Source: Panulirus ornatus | Taxonomy: Eukaryota > Arthropoda > Malacostraca > Decapoda > Palinuridae | Direction: 5' to 3' | Length of the DNA: 64,000 bases | Assembly: GCF_036320965.1 (NCBI RefSeq) | Contig: NC_092242.1 | Span: 60,657,520-60,721,519, forward strand | In this document: positions 34,885 to 47,097 of the stretch, piece after piece | Position numbering within the stretch: position 1 is the first letter of the stretch | How the letters are laid out: every line of letters begins with the position of its first letter | Program-made: the position numbers and the translations under genes | The notes under the pieces: generated by a model | Database searches by the model: none | Told to the model about the DNA's origin: nothing | What the model saw: the letters and a program-made list of their open reading frames with translations, nothing else

Positions 34885-34985
34885 AAAATGTTATTTCTTA
34901 CATGACCAACCTACCTTACATACCATATCATCATCTGGCATTTAATTTCCAGCATATTCACCCTCTTCCTTTCTTTTGCCTTCAA
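34690..34985 (-). mobile_element. RTE-1 C-terminal scrap split by a CT microsatellite
   Basis: The minus strand shows the R.NMLEIKCQMM segment (34900-34985) and, beyond the microsatellite, the ERLTKRIC-like block (34700-34780). Compared with intact copies, the CT tract sits where they have the short ACATCTCTCTTAC. Confidence 0.65.
34813..34883. repeat. CT microsatellite
   Basis: About 35 uninterrupted CT units lie inside the RTE-1 scrap. Confidence 0.97.
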
Positions 34986-35448
34986 GGCACAAGACTTATA
35001 GACATAAAACTGAAAGGTATCACTTAGTTTCATCTGCCAAATATGAACTAGTAATATTACATAGTACATGATATAACTACTTAATGACAGTGAAGTGATT
35101 CTTATCTGCTGCTTGTGGAACAATGTAATCACCATTTCCACATCTCATTTTCTAATGAACAAGGTGCCATAATATCTAAGGCTTTGGAGCAACATAATAT
35201 AAAAGACTACATATTAGTAAGAAATTCATTAACCCAACTTCATCATCTTAAAATAAAACAGTAAATATGGTTCGGATTCTACTATATGCCATGTCTTATC
35301 AAATAAGTCATTACTTCAACATTCAAAATAAACTTCAAACGTAGTTACATAAGAATAGCATTTGGGAATTACAGATGAATGTTTAGTGAGTTTGATATGT
35401 AACAATGGTGTGGCTTTACTTTCTATTAATACAAAAAAAGCAACTTAC

Positions 35449-35642
35449 TTGACAGGTCATCATCATGGGGCAAATCCTCATTGCTCAAGTCAATGTTGGT
35501 CATCTGGGCCAGGCTCATACGTCCTGGGGATGTCATGGATTTGTTATTGCTAGGGAATACATACTTATGCCGCTTGCCTCCTTTACTTGGCTTCAGACCT
35601 GCAACCTTGGCAGTTTTCATGAGAGTTTTCTTTGCAAAACCA
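35449..35642 (-). CDS. Sbf: SBF/MTMR5-13 exon, basic linker after GRAM domain
   Basis: The exon reads RGFAKKTLMKTAKVAG..., then KRHKYVFPSNN and NIDLSNEDLPHDDDLS. It corresponds to the lysine-rich stretch after the GRAM/PH-like fold (the KNAKKTIG region) and the following acidic segment. The acceptor ATTTTACAG and donor GTAAGT fit. It enters in phase 2, completing an arginine codon from exon 38683-38502, and ends in phase 1. This region is poorly conserved between phyla, and I place it by order and phase as well as by the basic-acidic pattern. Confidence 0.9.
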
Positions 35643-35854
35643 CTGTAAAATGAAATTTTTTTCATTACAGTCTACATTCATTATGATAAATGTCAAAATA
35701 TTTTACCTTTTACATTGCTCCTATCATATAAAGGATCATGGCATATATAAAATCTTCATGTCTCATTAACAAAAAAACTCCATGCTCCTCTAGAACTAAA
35801 ACCTAAAAGCAATAATCAATAAATATGCCAAAAAAAAGACATAGGAAAGTGAAG

Positions 35855-36010
35855 GTAGGCTGTGGAGAAGTGTGTGTGATGTCACCATGGCTGTTTAATA
35901 CAACATAATTCAAACATCAACAGACAACTGGGTCTTAATATGGGTGTTTGTGATAGTGGAAGAGTACAGAAACTTAAGGATTAATGTGATAGGAGCAGAA
36001 AGACATACAA
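35855..36010 (+). mobile_element. Small RTE-1 RT scrap
   Basis: AGGCTGTGGAGAAGTGTGTG followed by TGTCACCATGGCTGTTTAAT is the decayed GLRQGCVMSPWLFN block. Little else is readable. It lies a few hundred bases upstream of exon 35642-35449 in the gene direction. Confidence 0.55.
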
Positions 36011-36289
36011 ATTTTTCAAAGAGGGTGATTTACATACTTAAGTGTATGACTCAGGATTTGAAGCAAAACATTTATCAAGTCTAAGCATAAATGTAGCTAT
36101 AGTTCTGCTTTCATCTACTCTAAATAGTAAATCAATCCTGTTGAGGTAAAAGTATACTTCATCTCATTCAAGGTAAGACATTTACCCACTGTGAAAGATA
36201 TCATATGAATCTATCCTTAAGTAGCTCGTTGGATCAAGATTATTGAAGCCTCAAGTGATTTTGAAAACAAATATTATCACCTCTTAACC

Positions 36290-37350
36290 TTCTCTTTTGT
36301 TAGCTATATAAATATGATTAGTCTAGTCTCCTTTCATAAGAACTACTTCTCAAGCCGGGAATCATCTTGGTAACTCGCCTTTGTACTCTCTTAACTCTAA
36401 GTCCTTCCTCAAGTACGGTGACTGAAACTGAACACAATATTCAAGATGGGGATGCACCAATAAGTTGTAAAGACTGAGGATCATTTCCTTAAACTTCCGT
36501 TTGAAAGCCCTATCAGTGACTCCCAGAACTTTTACCTTTTTTACTGCTTCTGTGCACTGCTTACCTGGCTTTAGGTTGCCAGAGATAATCACATGTAAGT
36601 CCTTTTCCTCATTTACCTTTGAAGCTCAATAGAATTCATTTCGTAGCTGCCTTTTTATTTTTACTACTGATAAGTAAAACTTTAGTATCATTAGTATCAA
36701 AATTCATATGCCACCTATTGGCCCAGTCTACCAATTTATCTATGACAGTTTGAAAGTGTAGATATTCAGTTTCTGTTGTGGGTTTAATTTTCTCTTAGAT
36801 TGTACGCAAATTTAGAAATCTTAAAATGCACCCCATTATCAGTATCATTAATATATATAAGAAAGAGAACCAGTCCCAGGACTGGTCCCTGTGGCATACC
36901 CCTTGTTACAGCTAACCATTCAGAGGCTTGAGCATTAATCACTACATTTCATTTAAGAGAGTCAGCCAATTTCCTAACCATCAAAGTACAACTTAACTTT
37001 TGTTGGTAATCTTTGATGTGGAACTTTATAATGTGCTTTTTGAAGATCTAAATAGATGACATCAACTGCTTTATTTTCATTATACTTCTTGATTATTTCA
37101 TAAAAAAATCAAGCAAATTTGTCAAACATGAGCCATATCACTGAAAACCATGCTGAGAATCGTCCTCTAAATGGCTCAAAATCTCAGCCTATATGATAGT
37201 TTTCATTAGGTTACCAACTATGTGTGTTAAGCTAATTGAACAATAATTTTCAGGCAGTGATTTGCAACCTTTTTCAATTTTAAGTAATTCGTTATTTATG
37301 AAATAGTTACATTCTTGAAAGTAATCATGTAAATTAAATAATGTAAGTAA
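36290..37350 (-). mobile_element. CR1-like LINE, decayed RT and C-terminal part
   Basis: The minus strand encodes, with stops, a QHGFQ...LTNLLDF block, GPVLFLIYIND-like sequence near 36870, LKPGKQCTEAVKKVKVLGV and LYNLLVHPHLEYCVQFQSPY near 36440. The LYN.LVRPHLEYC..W.P pattern is typical of CR1/L2-type elements. It runs opposite to the CR1-like copies at 51620-53075. Confidence 0.7.
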
Positions 37351-37550
37351 CGGAGATTAAAGGGTTTCATTATCAACAAGAGAGTACCAAATTTTATACT
37401 AGTTAAAAACTAAGCGTACAAATACCTACCTATCTATCTATCTATCTATATCTCTGATGCCTGTTCCCTTCTGGAACTCCCTCAAGTACCAGGAAATACA
37501 AAACACTATAACATACATACTGTAAAATCAATTGATTCCAACACTTACAT
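37310..37550. repeat. Unclassified intronic repeat, copy 1, with RTE-2 tail inside
   Basis: Shared with 51281-51480: CTTGAAAGTAAT.ATGTAAAT, then GGTTTCATTATCAA and ACCAGGAAATACAAAA followed by ACTATAACATACATA. In this copy an RTE-2 3' tail (37430-37490, GATA repeat plus GGAACAGGCATCAGAG on minus) interrupts the match. Confidence 0.6.
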
Positions 37551-38056
37551 TTACTGCTCTTCCTAAATTGCTTGTTGGTGCTAATGGAGAGGGAGGAGGT
37601 GAGTGGAGGAGTTACTGGGGAAGAGGGTCATCTGAGTCAACTGATGTAGTTGTGGAGGATGGTGTTGATTGTCAAGGGAGTTCAGCCACTATGTCACTAC
37701 ATGCTGATGGCTGGTCCTCCTTATGAGCACCGTTATTCTTCAAAATGAAATCTAACATTGTATGTTTGGCCTTCATTGTCTTCTCATGGTGATTTCTTTA
37801 TAGCACCTGATGTCAGCTAGGACATTTTGAGCTACCTTTGAACTCTGTCCTAGGTATGGATCATCCTTGTCAAATATTGCAAGAGCACACTTCTCACAGA
37901 GCATTGGCAATGCTACATCCCCGTGCTGCCAGTCCAATGATGATCGCATTATTCTAAACTTAAGGCAGCATAAATTGAAAAAAAAAAAAAGGTGTAAATG
38001 GACTATGTGCAACATTCTAAAAATGGCGTAAATCAAATACGCATAAATCTAATGAA

Positions 38057-38340
38057 TAAGGAAAGGTTGACAAAGAGTATATATATGTGTCAGAAGTGGA
38101 AGGAACAAGGAGAATGAGGAGATTAAAATAGAGATAGAAAGATGGAGTGAAAAACATTTTGAGCAATAAGGGCCTGAACAAGCAGGAGGATGAAAAGCAT
38201 CTACGAGATAGAGTGAATTGGAATTATGTGATATAACGGGGTCGATGTGCTGTCACTTGACTAAACAAGGGCATGTGAAACATCAGGGGAAAACCATGGA
38301 AAGGTCAGTGGAGCCTAGTTGTGGATAGGAAGATGTGGTG
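38057..38340 (+). mobile_element. RTE-1 old C-terminal fragment close to an exon
   Basis: RLTKSIYMCQKWKEQGE-like decayed sequence starts near 38060, then GGGCCTGAACAAGCAGGAGG and GGGCATGTGAAACATCAGGG. It lies about 160 bp downstream of host exon 38683-38502. Confidence 0.75.
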
Positions 38341-38501
38341 AGTTTTCAAAAGTTACTTTTATCCTCAAAGAGTAAGAGAAATATAACTTCCTGAAAAATG
38401 ATAAATTTCACTGCTTAAAATTCCTCTGTAAAAGAGAGCAATCTACTAAAATGAAGCATGCATGGACTTCCCCACTAATAAAATATTCAGATGATACAAA
38501 C

Positions 38502-38683
38502 CGTAGAGTACCATATCCTGGCTTGTCTTTTTGTTGTCTGCTGGGTGTCTGAGGCACATGACTGTGGCCCACAAAAGCAAACAGTTGGTGAATAGTAGGT
38601 GGGTGCCGCAAGCGATTAATCAATTTTCGCATCGTTTCAATACTCTCCTGTGAAACCTCTTCATCAAATGCCACTTTAATCAG
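38502..38683 (-). CDS. Sbf: SBF/MTMR5-13 exon, end of GRAM/PH-like region
   Basis: The exon reads LIKVAFDEEVSQESIETMRK, then LINRLRHPPTIHQLFAFVGH, then KDKPGYGTLR. The family sequence here is (L)IKVAFDEEVS..., K.RYPP....FAF and ...K.TSLRT, so the match is clear. The acceptor is CTTCTTTCCAG and the donor GTTTGT, a weak but acceptable site. It enters in phase 0 and ends in phase 2. Confidence 0.95.
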
Positions 38684-39084
38684 CTGGAAAGAAGATTTCA
38701 AAATAAACTATAACTTTCAGAAACAACATTTCAAACTATTACACAGTTAACCCAAAACAGTGGCCGATATCAAGAGATGTTTTCTGGGAATGGCTGCTCA
38801 TATCAACAGATGTCCTAACTTCTCTACCACTGTTTAACCCTTTAACAGCGCATCATTTCTGTACAGCTACATTCCCTAATTGCATCAAAAACAATCCCAA
38901 TTTTTTCCTTTACACTGGTAGTAAGAGTGCTGTGTGGATGGGAGAAGGCTATGGCTAGTGGCACGGATCCTCACTATTTTTCCTTGTGAGATTTCCCTCT
39001 CCATAAATGTAAACACAATTTATCTTATGCTTAACCTGGCATGATTTCACATATCCCATACATACCATATACTTATTTCTTTCT

Positions 39085-40287
39085 TTTTTTTTTTTTCGCT
39101 GTCTCCCGCGTTTGCAAGGTAGCGCAAGGAAACAGACGAAAGAAATGGCCCAACCCACCCCCATACACATGTATATACATACGTCCACACACGCAAATAT
39201 ACATACCTACACAGCTTTCCATGGTTTACCCCAGACGCTTCACATGCCCTGATTCAATCCATTGACAGCACGTCAACCCCGGTATACCACATCGCTCCAA
39301 TTCACTCTATTCCTTGCCCTCCTTTCACCCTCCTGCATGTTCAGGCCCCGATCACACAAAATCTTTTTCACTCCATCTTTCCACCTCCAATTTGGTCTCC
39401 CTCTTCTCCTCGTTCCCTCCACCTCCGACACATATATCCTCTTGGTCAATCTTTCCTCACTCATTCTCTCCATGTGCCCAAACCATTTCAAAACACCCTC
39501 TTCTGCTCTCTCAACCACGCTCTTTTTATTTCCACACATCTCTCTTACCCTTACGTTACTTACTCGATCAAACCACCTCACACCACACATTGTCCTCAAA
39601 CATCTCATTTCCAGCACATCCATCCTCCTGCGCACCACTCTATCCATAGCCCACGCCTCGCAACCATACAACATTGTTGGAACCACTATTCCTTCAAACA
39701 TATCCATTTTTGCTTTCCGAGATAATGTTCTCGACTTCCACACATTCTTCAAGGCTCCCAGAATTTTCGCCCCCTCCCCCATCCTATGATCCACTTCCGC
39801 TTCCATGGTTCCATCCGCTGCCAGATCCACTCCCAGATATCTAAAACACTTTACTTCCTCCAGTTTTTCTCCATTCAAACTCACCTCCCAATTGACTTGA
39901 CCCTCAACCCTACTGTACCTAGTAACCTTGCTCTTATTCACATTTACTCTTAACTTTCTTCTTTCACACACTTTACCAAACTCAGTCACCAGCTTCTGCA
40001 GTTTCTCACATGAATCAGCCACCAGCGCTGTATCATCAGCGAACAACAACTGACACTTCCCAAGCTCTCTCATCCCCAACAGACTTCATACTTGCCCCTC
40101 TTTCCAAAACTCTTGCATTCACCTCCCTAATAACCCCATCCATAAACAAATTAAACAACCATGGAGACATCACACACCCCTGCTGCAAACCTACATTCAC
40201 TGAGAACCAATCACTTTCCTCTCTTCCTACACGTACACATGCCTTACATCCTCGATAAAAACTTTTCACTGCTTCTAACAACTTATT
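39085..40287 (-). mobile_element. RTE-1 young copy, second half of RT to short 3' UTR
   Basis: From LLEAVKSFYRGCKACVRVGR (40287) through GLQQGCVMSPWLFNLFMD, LLFADDTALVAD and FRYLGVDLAADG to VVYRG. A 2-bp deletion near 40053-40056 breaks the frame just before LLFADD. The short 3' UTR, hairpin at about 39097-39125 and a T/C-rich run (39077-39097) mark the 3' end. Confidence 0.92.
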
Positions 40288-40589
40288 TCTTAATTTTCTT
40301 AATACTCATTTGCTGTTTCCCACAAAACAAGGTTGTGCCAGGAATGGATGAAGAGAGGCATCATTTGCTCATGTCCATATATCTCTGCATAATGAATAGC
40401 ACCAATGTATATAAACAAGAGGAAAAGAGGTGACTGATCTAATTTAAGAGGTATAAGTTTGTTGAGCATGGGAGATTGATGACTGAGTGGGTGATGGTAA
40501 AACCAGTGTAGATCAGTTGTTTGCTTTGAACTGTGGGTGAGAGAAATACTAGGAGAATGAAATATCAGCATTAACATCTATCTATCTGG

Positions 40590-41790
40590 TTAAAGCATAC
40601 AACTTGCTTGATTCTGATGCTCTATGGAAGGTGTTATGAATATAAGGTGTGGGAGGCAAGCTACTATTGGCAGCAAAAGGATTCTATCATAAGAGCAAGT
40701 AATGTGTGTGAGTAGGAAGAGAGGAGCATGGGTGGTTCCAGGTAAAGATGGGTCTGTAGCAATGATGTGAGATGTCACTATGGCTGTTCAGTTTAAATAT
40801 GGATGGGGTGGTGAGTGAGGTAAATGTTAGATTCCTTGCGAGACAGGCAAGTTGGCAGTCTGTTGGGAGTGGGTGTGCCTAAGATGCGAGTCATTTGTGG
40901 CTTGCTGATGACAAGGCTCTGTTGACAGATTCAAACAGGAACTGCAAGAGCTTGTGTATGAGCTTGGGAGGGTGGAAAAGGGGAAAGTTGAGAGTTAAAG
41001 TACACAAAAGCAAAGTTATGACGTTTAGGAAGTGCGAGAGAAAGGTTGGTTGGAGTGTGAGTTTAAATGGAGAGAAGCTAAAGGAAGTGGAGTGTTTCAG
41101 ATATCTGGGAATGGATATGGCAGTGGATGGAACTATGGAAGCTAAAATTAGCCATGGGGTGATTAAGGGGCTAAGGTGTGTTAAACAGCATGCAGAAAGA
41201 GAGGTTAACATCTCTAAGGGCAAAGATATATAATTCACGTGGTATTGTAGTTCTAATAGTGTTATGTGGATGTGAAGCATGGGTCCAAGATCAAAGAAAA
41301 TAGATGAAAGAGAATGTGTTGGAAATTAAATTAATGAAGACAATAAGTGTATAAGGAGGATTAATTGAGTAATATATGATAGGGCAAGAGAGAGGTGTGA
41401 TAAAATGGTTTGAAAATTTGGAGAGGATGAGTGAGGAGAGATTGTCTAAGAGGATATGTGTCAGAACTTGAAGGGACAAGGAGCTGGGGGACGGAGAGCT
41501 GAAGAAAAAGATGTTAAGAGGAGTTAAGGCCTAAACATGCAGGATGGTGAGGGGCCTACATATGACAGAGCCAACTGGAAAAATGTGGTATACATGAGAC
41601 AATATGCTCTCAGTGACCTGAAAAAAGGAATATGCAGTGGTGAGAGGAAATCACAGGTTGCTGGGGATTGGCTGTGGATAGGAGGCTCTGGTTTAATGTC
41701 TTTATACATGAGAGATAAAGACTGGATGGAGGTAAACGAATTCAGTCTTCTGTTCCACAAGCTGCCTCACTACTAAAGAAAAGGATGACC
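40590..41790 (+). mobile_element. RTE-1 old copy, forward
   Basis: Decayed RT begins near 40600 (LILMLYGRCYEYKVWEASYY). LADDKALLTDSNRN, with the RT site eroded from FADD to LADD, is at 40900. KLRVKVHKSKVMTFRKCERK and FRYLGMDMAVDGTMEAKI follow near 41095. A broken C-terminal block extends to about 41700 and a decayed hairpin end to about 41790. Confidence 0.8.
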
Positions 41791-41859
41791 CAGAATGAAA
41801 TAGATATACACATGCATATACACACACACATATAAACATGTTCATTTTTTCAAAATTAG

Positions 41860-43325
41860 CTGCAACTTTCCATGTCAGTGAGGTAGCACCTGGAACAGAA
41901 GATCTCCAATAGAAGATAGGCCACATCCAATCTCTAGCTGTCATGTGTAATGCACTGAAACCACAGCTCCCTATCCACAACCACACCCCATACACATTTC
42001 CAAGGTTTACCCTAAATGCTTTACATGTCCTGGTTCAGTCCACTGACACCAAAATGACCTTAGTATACCAAATTGTTCCAACTCTCTCTATCCTGTGCAT
42101 GCCTTTCATCCTCCTCCTCCTTCTGCACTTTCCTCAAAACTCCCAAAATTTTCACCCTCCTCAGCCACCCTACAACTCACTTCTGCTTCCATGGTACCAA
42201 TCACGCTCATATCCACTCCTACGCATCTAAAACACTCCACTTCCTCCAATTTTCATTATATCTCACATGCCAACTGCCTTGTCTCTCTGCTCTGCAAAAC
42301 CTAATAACCTTGCCTTGTTCACACTCATTCTCAAATTTCCCCTCTCAAACACGCCCAAACTCACACACTTACTTTTGCATTTCTCACTCAAATTGTCACT
42401 ATTGTTGTGTTATCAGCATACAACACTTGACTTACTTCCCAAGCCCTCCTCATCCTCTATAGACTGCATATTCACCCCTCTCTCCAAGACCCATGCATTT
42501 ACCTCCCTCATCAACTCATCCACAAACAAATTAAACAGCCATGGTGTCATTACACACTCTTCCCACAGACCCAACTTCACTTGGAGGCACTCACTGTCCT
42601 CTCTTCCTACTCACACAAATGCATACACTCCTCATACAAAATTTCACTGCTTCGAGTAGGTTTCCTCTCATAACATTTCCATACGATATTCCACAAGGCC
42701 TCTCTATCGACTATATCTCAAGCTTTCTACAAATCTATAAATGCCACATGCAAATCCTTCTGTTTTTCTAAGCATTTCTAACACACATTCTTTAAAGCAA
42801 ACACCTGATCCACACCTATACCACTCCTCAAACCATTTTGTTCCTCCCCAGACTGATGTTCTGAACATTTCTTCACTCTCTCAATCATCATTCTCCCATA
42901 CAACTTACATAACCTCAATAAATGTATATCTCTGTAGTTTGAAGACTCACCTTTGTTCCCCTTGCCTTTATACACTGGCACTATACACATGCATTCTGCC
43001 AATCCTCAAACACCTTAACAAGATCAATGCATACACTGAAAATCAAAAATAACCAATCAACAACACAGTCACCTGCTTTCTTAAGAAATCTGACTGCAAA
43101 ACGATCCCATCTAGCTGCCTTGCCACATTTCATCTTATGCAAGGCTTCCACCAACTCTTCTCTTTTCACCAAACCACTTCCCATGACTCTTTCACTTTGT
43201 ATGCCTCCCTGACCAAAAAAACACTACATCTGCCATCCTATTATCAAACACATTCAATAATCCTTCAAAATACTCATTCCATCTCCTGCTCATTTCAGCA
43301 CTGCCTGTCATTACTTTGATCATAA
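41860..43325 (-). mobile_element. RTE-1 old copy, reverse
   Basis: The minus strand shows VKREELVEALHKMKCGKAAR and RFLKKAGDCVVDWL near 43100. VPVYKGKGNKGESSNYRDI, SEHQSGEEQNGLRSGIGVDQ and a decayed FMDELMREVNAWVLE-like block near 42500 follow. FRCVGVDMSV-like sequence is near 42220. The 3' UTR ends near 41860. It lies convergent with the copy at 40590-41790. Confidence 0.8.
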
Positions 43326-43747
43326 ACTGAAAAATCTGCAAAAGACTTACTGTTTGATGGCAGAGCTAAAGACTTACTATTTGAGGGCAGAGAACTATAA
43401 ACCAAGAAAGGCATAAGCAACTACCATACAAAAGCACAAACCAAAGCAATATACTTATCTTTTTGCACTGCAACTAACAGAAAACTGTAAAACTATTTAT
43501 CATCAAGATATATATCCTGTTACTCATTTATCACTACTCAGCTTCCTATGATCCATCCATCTATCTAAGCTATTCTCTCTCTAAACATCAATATATACCA
43601 GCATAACATACTCTATCCTGTTACATGAGCTGGCTCTATAGAACAAATGATAACTGTGAAACCCTAACCTAAATATATCCATTATAGTTAGCTTATAAGC
43701 TCTTCATGAATCATCACAATCTAGCAGTTTGTACAAGAATTTTATAC

Positions 43748-43884
43748 CTGGAAGGTGTTGGATCGTATCTGGAGACCTTCATCAAGCCACTGGTCCATGG
43801 GACCTGAGTGCTGATTAGCAGGCACTCGCTTCTCTTTTGTAATGGATGATACTGGCATGGATCGCACAACCACTTGCTCGCATG
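43748..43884 (-). CDS. Sbf: SBF/MTMR5-13 exon, GRAM domain second part
   Basis: The exon reads [19 protein letters not shown], then [18 protein letters not shown]. The family pattern is GEQ.VVRSFP...ITKEKR, followed by a LQ(D/E)GLQ(I/L)RS.TFQ end, so the match is near perfect. Acceptor TTCTTCTTTAG, donor GTATAA. It enters in phase 1 and leaves in phase 0. This is the C-terminal half of the GRAM/PH-like fold expected to bind membranes or phosphoinositides. Confidence 0.97.
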
Positions 43885-44234
43885 CTAAAGAAGAAAAAGA
43901 GCAATTTATCACATCCAAATCCAATAAGTTTATCTTTATACATAATTATTCCAAGATCAGTTTTTAACAGAAAATCCTCGTTACCCAAGATCTCTCTATA
44001 CGCTCCTGCAGCCCAAGGCTGCACTACTTCCAGTAGCAGGGAAATGTAAACTCCTTTGCTGTGAAAAATTCTTGATGAGACTGCAGTCCTAATACAAGAG
44101 CATAACAAAAATGAATTTTCACTCGCAGTGTACCCTTGAGCACCTGAAGTCCAGTACAGTACAGACAATGATTTTCTTTGTTTCGACTTACATGTCTGCC
44201 CAACTTTCTTTATGCTTTATATAGTAGCAATCAG

Positions 44235-44860
44235 AAATGAGGTGAAGAGAATATGGAAAGAATTTGAAAGATTGTTGCATGTCTGATGATAAGGAGGCAG
44301 ATGTAGGGCATTCTGGATGCACAGCCAAGTGAGGTGAGAGAGTCAAGGCAAATAGTATGGTGAAAAGAGAAGAGGTGGTGAAATCCTTGAGTTAGATGAA
44401 GTGCAGCAAAGCACCTGAAGTGGTTGTATTGCAGATGAATTTCTTAAGAATTGGGTAAATTGGTTTTTTTTTACTGATTAGCTACAATTTTCAATATATG
44501 TTTGGCTTTCATGATGAGGTGCTTGAGAATTACTTTAACAGAATGATTTGTATGTAATGGATCTGCAGAAAGCACATGATAGGGTTGATCAAGAGGCTCT
44601 GTGAACGTATGGTATAGGAGAGAGCTCTTGAAGCAGTGAAGAATTATAATAAAGACTACAGCATTCGTGTGAGTAGGAAGACAGGAAGGTGGGTTACTTA
44701 ATTTGTTTTTGGATGGGGTGGTGAGGGAGGTGAACACAAAGGTTTTAAGAAGAGGAGCAGGTATACAGTCTGACAGGGTTTGGGGGTTTGAGAGGAGAGT
44801 CAGTTTATGATTGTTGATGAGAGGGTACAAGTGGAAGATGACAGGGAATGAGTGGAAGAT
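44235..44860 (+). mobile_element. RTE-1 very old copy, forward
   Basis: The forward strand shows decayed pieces of the linker (44240-44330), MKCSKAPE near 44398 and a CMTHGEV-like block near 44500. AVNGSAESTR-like remnants and VNLFLDGVVREVNTKVLRRG near 44700 follow. Heavy decay; order and orientation are clear. Confidence 0.65.
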
Positions 44861-44869
44861 TTGGGTGAA

Positions 44870-46830
44870 AAACTACTGAGGTTTATGGCTGCTAGACAGC
44901 CAATCTTTCTTCTGTGTGCTTTTTTGTGTGGTTTCAGCAAGCTAAAGCTGCCTTTAAGAAGGTGGATGACCAGGCAGGTGAGGCATAGTTTGGGGCGGAA
45001 TGGTTGAATTGTTTGTAGTGGTAAGCAAGAGATCCTCTTCTTGTTCAAATATGGTACTGGTTAGACTACAAATGCATATAGTTTGGTTGTGATTTTGTAT
45101 TGATCTATGTGGTGTGGCGAGTGAATGTCAAGTGTTTCACATGGAACACCGTACATTACCTTTTACCTTACCTTTTTGGACTGAGTCCTTTCTATCTTGT
45201 ATGGGGCTCCCACACCATTCAAGAAGCTGGCTACGTCCAATGGGCAAGACCACAGCACAGGTCATAAAGTGTAGTGATGTTCTAAGTGTGCTTATAAAAG
45301 GAGAGTGCAGAGCAATCGAGTTGTAAGTATGTACTGTCTTCAATTTAGCAGCTGCATCATAAGCATGAAAGGTCTTGAGATGTGCTGAATTGGTGTTTGT
45401 GATGTATGGAAGAATGGTGTCCAGAGTGTGGTTTCAGATGGATGTACGTCTGATTACCTACAGGCAAAAACCTATTTGTACAGTAGGAAAAGAGAGTTGG
45501 GGTGACATTTATGATTAAGTTGGGAGAGCTGTTTAGTGCTTGTTGCATCACTTAAATGGGCATATGTTTCGTCAGTGTTGTGTTTCTTGGGTGTGGGGGG
45601 TCTATGAGAAAAGACTCCTCAATTGTGAAGTAGAGGTAAGTTTTATATTTCTATTTGGGGGTTGGTGTTTAGTTATAGAACAGTCTGGATGGGAAGAGTC
45701 AAAAGGTGTTACGAAAATATGAGTAAAGCATACTGAGGTGGGATTCCATTGGGAGGATCTTTGTTTCACGGTGTATGACTTGGATGCATGGTGACGGGCA
45801 GCCAATGACTGTTCTGAGTGCTCTATTTTGTGAGGCTTGCTGCTGTGTTATATTTGTTATCAGTAGGGTGGATGACAAAGCAGGAGAGGCACAGTTTAGG
45901 AAATGGTGGAAAGAAATCTTGTTGAGGATATAATGGGATTTTTTGTCGAGATCTAGCACCAGTTATGTACAGTTCTTAGGGCAGTTACCTTGTTTGTGGC
46001 TTTTATGATGATACCTGAGGTGTGGAAGATAAATGTCATTTGCATGACAAAGGAGATGCCAAGAACAGTTGGTGAGCTGAAGTGTTTGGCTATTTTAGGT
46101 AATAGTTAGTTGGTTTGGATTTGTGGCTGTTTAGAGTTAAAAGGGTGACTGAAGACTTTTGTGATGTAGAAATTCTGTTCGAAGTGAGGCACTGTTCTGA
46201 CTGTTTAAAGTAGTGCTGGATGTTTGTTGTTGCTTAAATGGTGTCTAGGTGCTATGATGTGATAGTAAGGTTATTTGCTTCAGAGAAGACCTTCATACTG
46301 TATTCTGAAGGAGGCAATGGGAGCTCATAAAGGAGGATATTGAAGAGGGTTGATAAAAGAACCACTCCTTGGGGAACTCCACATGAGATTAAGTGTTTTG
46401 AAGGTGAAGCCTATGTGAGTGACTTGGTAACTACCTATGAAGCTGGTCAACCGCTTTTTGTCATTGTTGTTATGGGTGATGTCAAATATCTTTTGAGTGA
46501 GGATGTGTTGAGGTACAATGTCAAATGAATTGTTAATGTTTGTTGCCCCTAATACTGTGAAGGAAGGGTAATTTGGTTACTTAAAAGCATTTGAAATATG
46601 TGTGAGGTCTGTGTACAATGTGGTTTTGGGGTGATTGGGTCTAAAACCAATTTTGTGTTGTTGAGCAAGGGACAATTTGCTTGATTCTATTGTTAATCAA
46701 TTCTTCTAAGTTTTGATACTGATGACAGTAGTGACAAAGGGAATTCAGAGAGAGGGAGTTGCATAGTTTGAAGAAAATGAGGCTTGGTACTTTGCAATAT
46801 TAGAGATTTTGCTGAGTAGCTAACAGAGGT
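44870..46830 (-). mobile_element. Jockey-like LINE, decayed RT and C-terminal half
   Basis: The minus strand reads a GF.PNHSTTTLYTDLTHTFQ-like RT block near 46640 and an SKAFDTVPR-like stretch near 46500-46530. In the C-terminal wing QNRALRTVIGCPSPCIQVIH and RETKILPMESHLSML near 45750-45850 are typical of Jockey elements. The 3' end near 44950 is eroded. A plus-strand open stretch at 46340-46528 is its shadow. Confidence 0.7.
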
Positions 46831-46898
46831 TTGAAAACGTCTTACCATTTCCTTAGTAAGATGAATAATTAGGCTTTAAAACAGTCTTATCAACTCAC

Positions 46899-47097
46899 CA
46901 TAAGGATCAGTAGGGAGACCCTTGAAAATAAGTCTGTAGTTAGTGAGGAAGAGTGCTCCCTCAGCTGGCAGCAACATGGGACCACCAATATGGCCCCCAG
47001 TGGATTCCTTCTCTCGACCATCAGGCAACAAGTAAACCCGAAGACCCTCATACATAACTTCCTCTCCCGGCACTAATGATGGCAGCAAGATCTTGGG
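46899..47097 (-). CDS. Sbf: SBF/MTMR5-13 exon, GRAM domain first part
   Basis: The exon reads [20 protein letters not shown], then VYLLPDGRE and [19 protein letters not shown], ending DPYG. This is the diagnostic GRAM-domain stretch of SBF proteins: LLPGE...[33 protein letters not shown]. The acceptor is TTACATAG and the donor GTGAGT. It enters in phase 0 and ends in phase 1. It is the strongest single piece of evidence for the gene identity. Confidence 0.98.

Noticed and set aside
46340..46528. 62-codon plus-strand frame, protein-like composition
   Set aside because: It lies opposite a decayed Jockey RT, and the minus-strand order of Jockey motifs explains the region.
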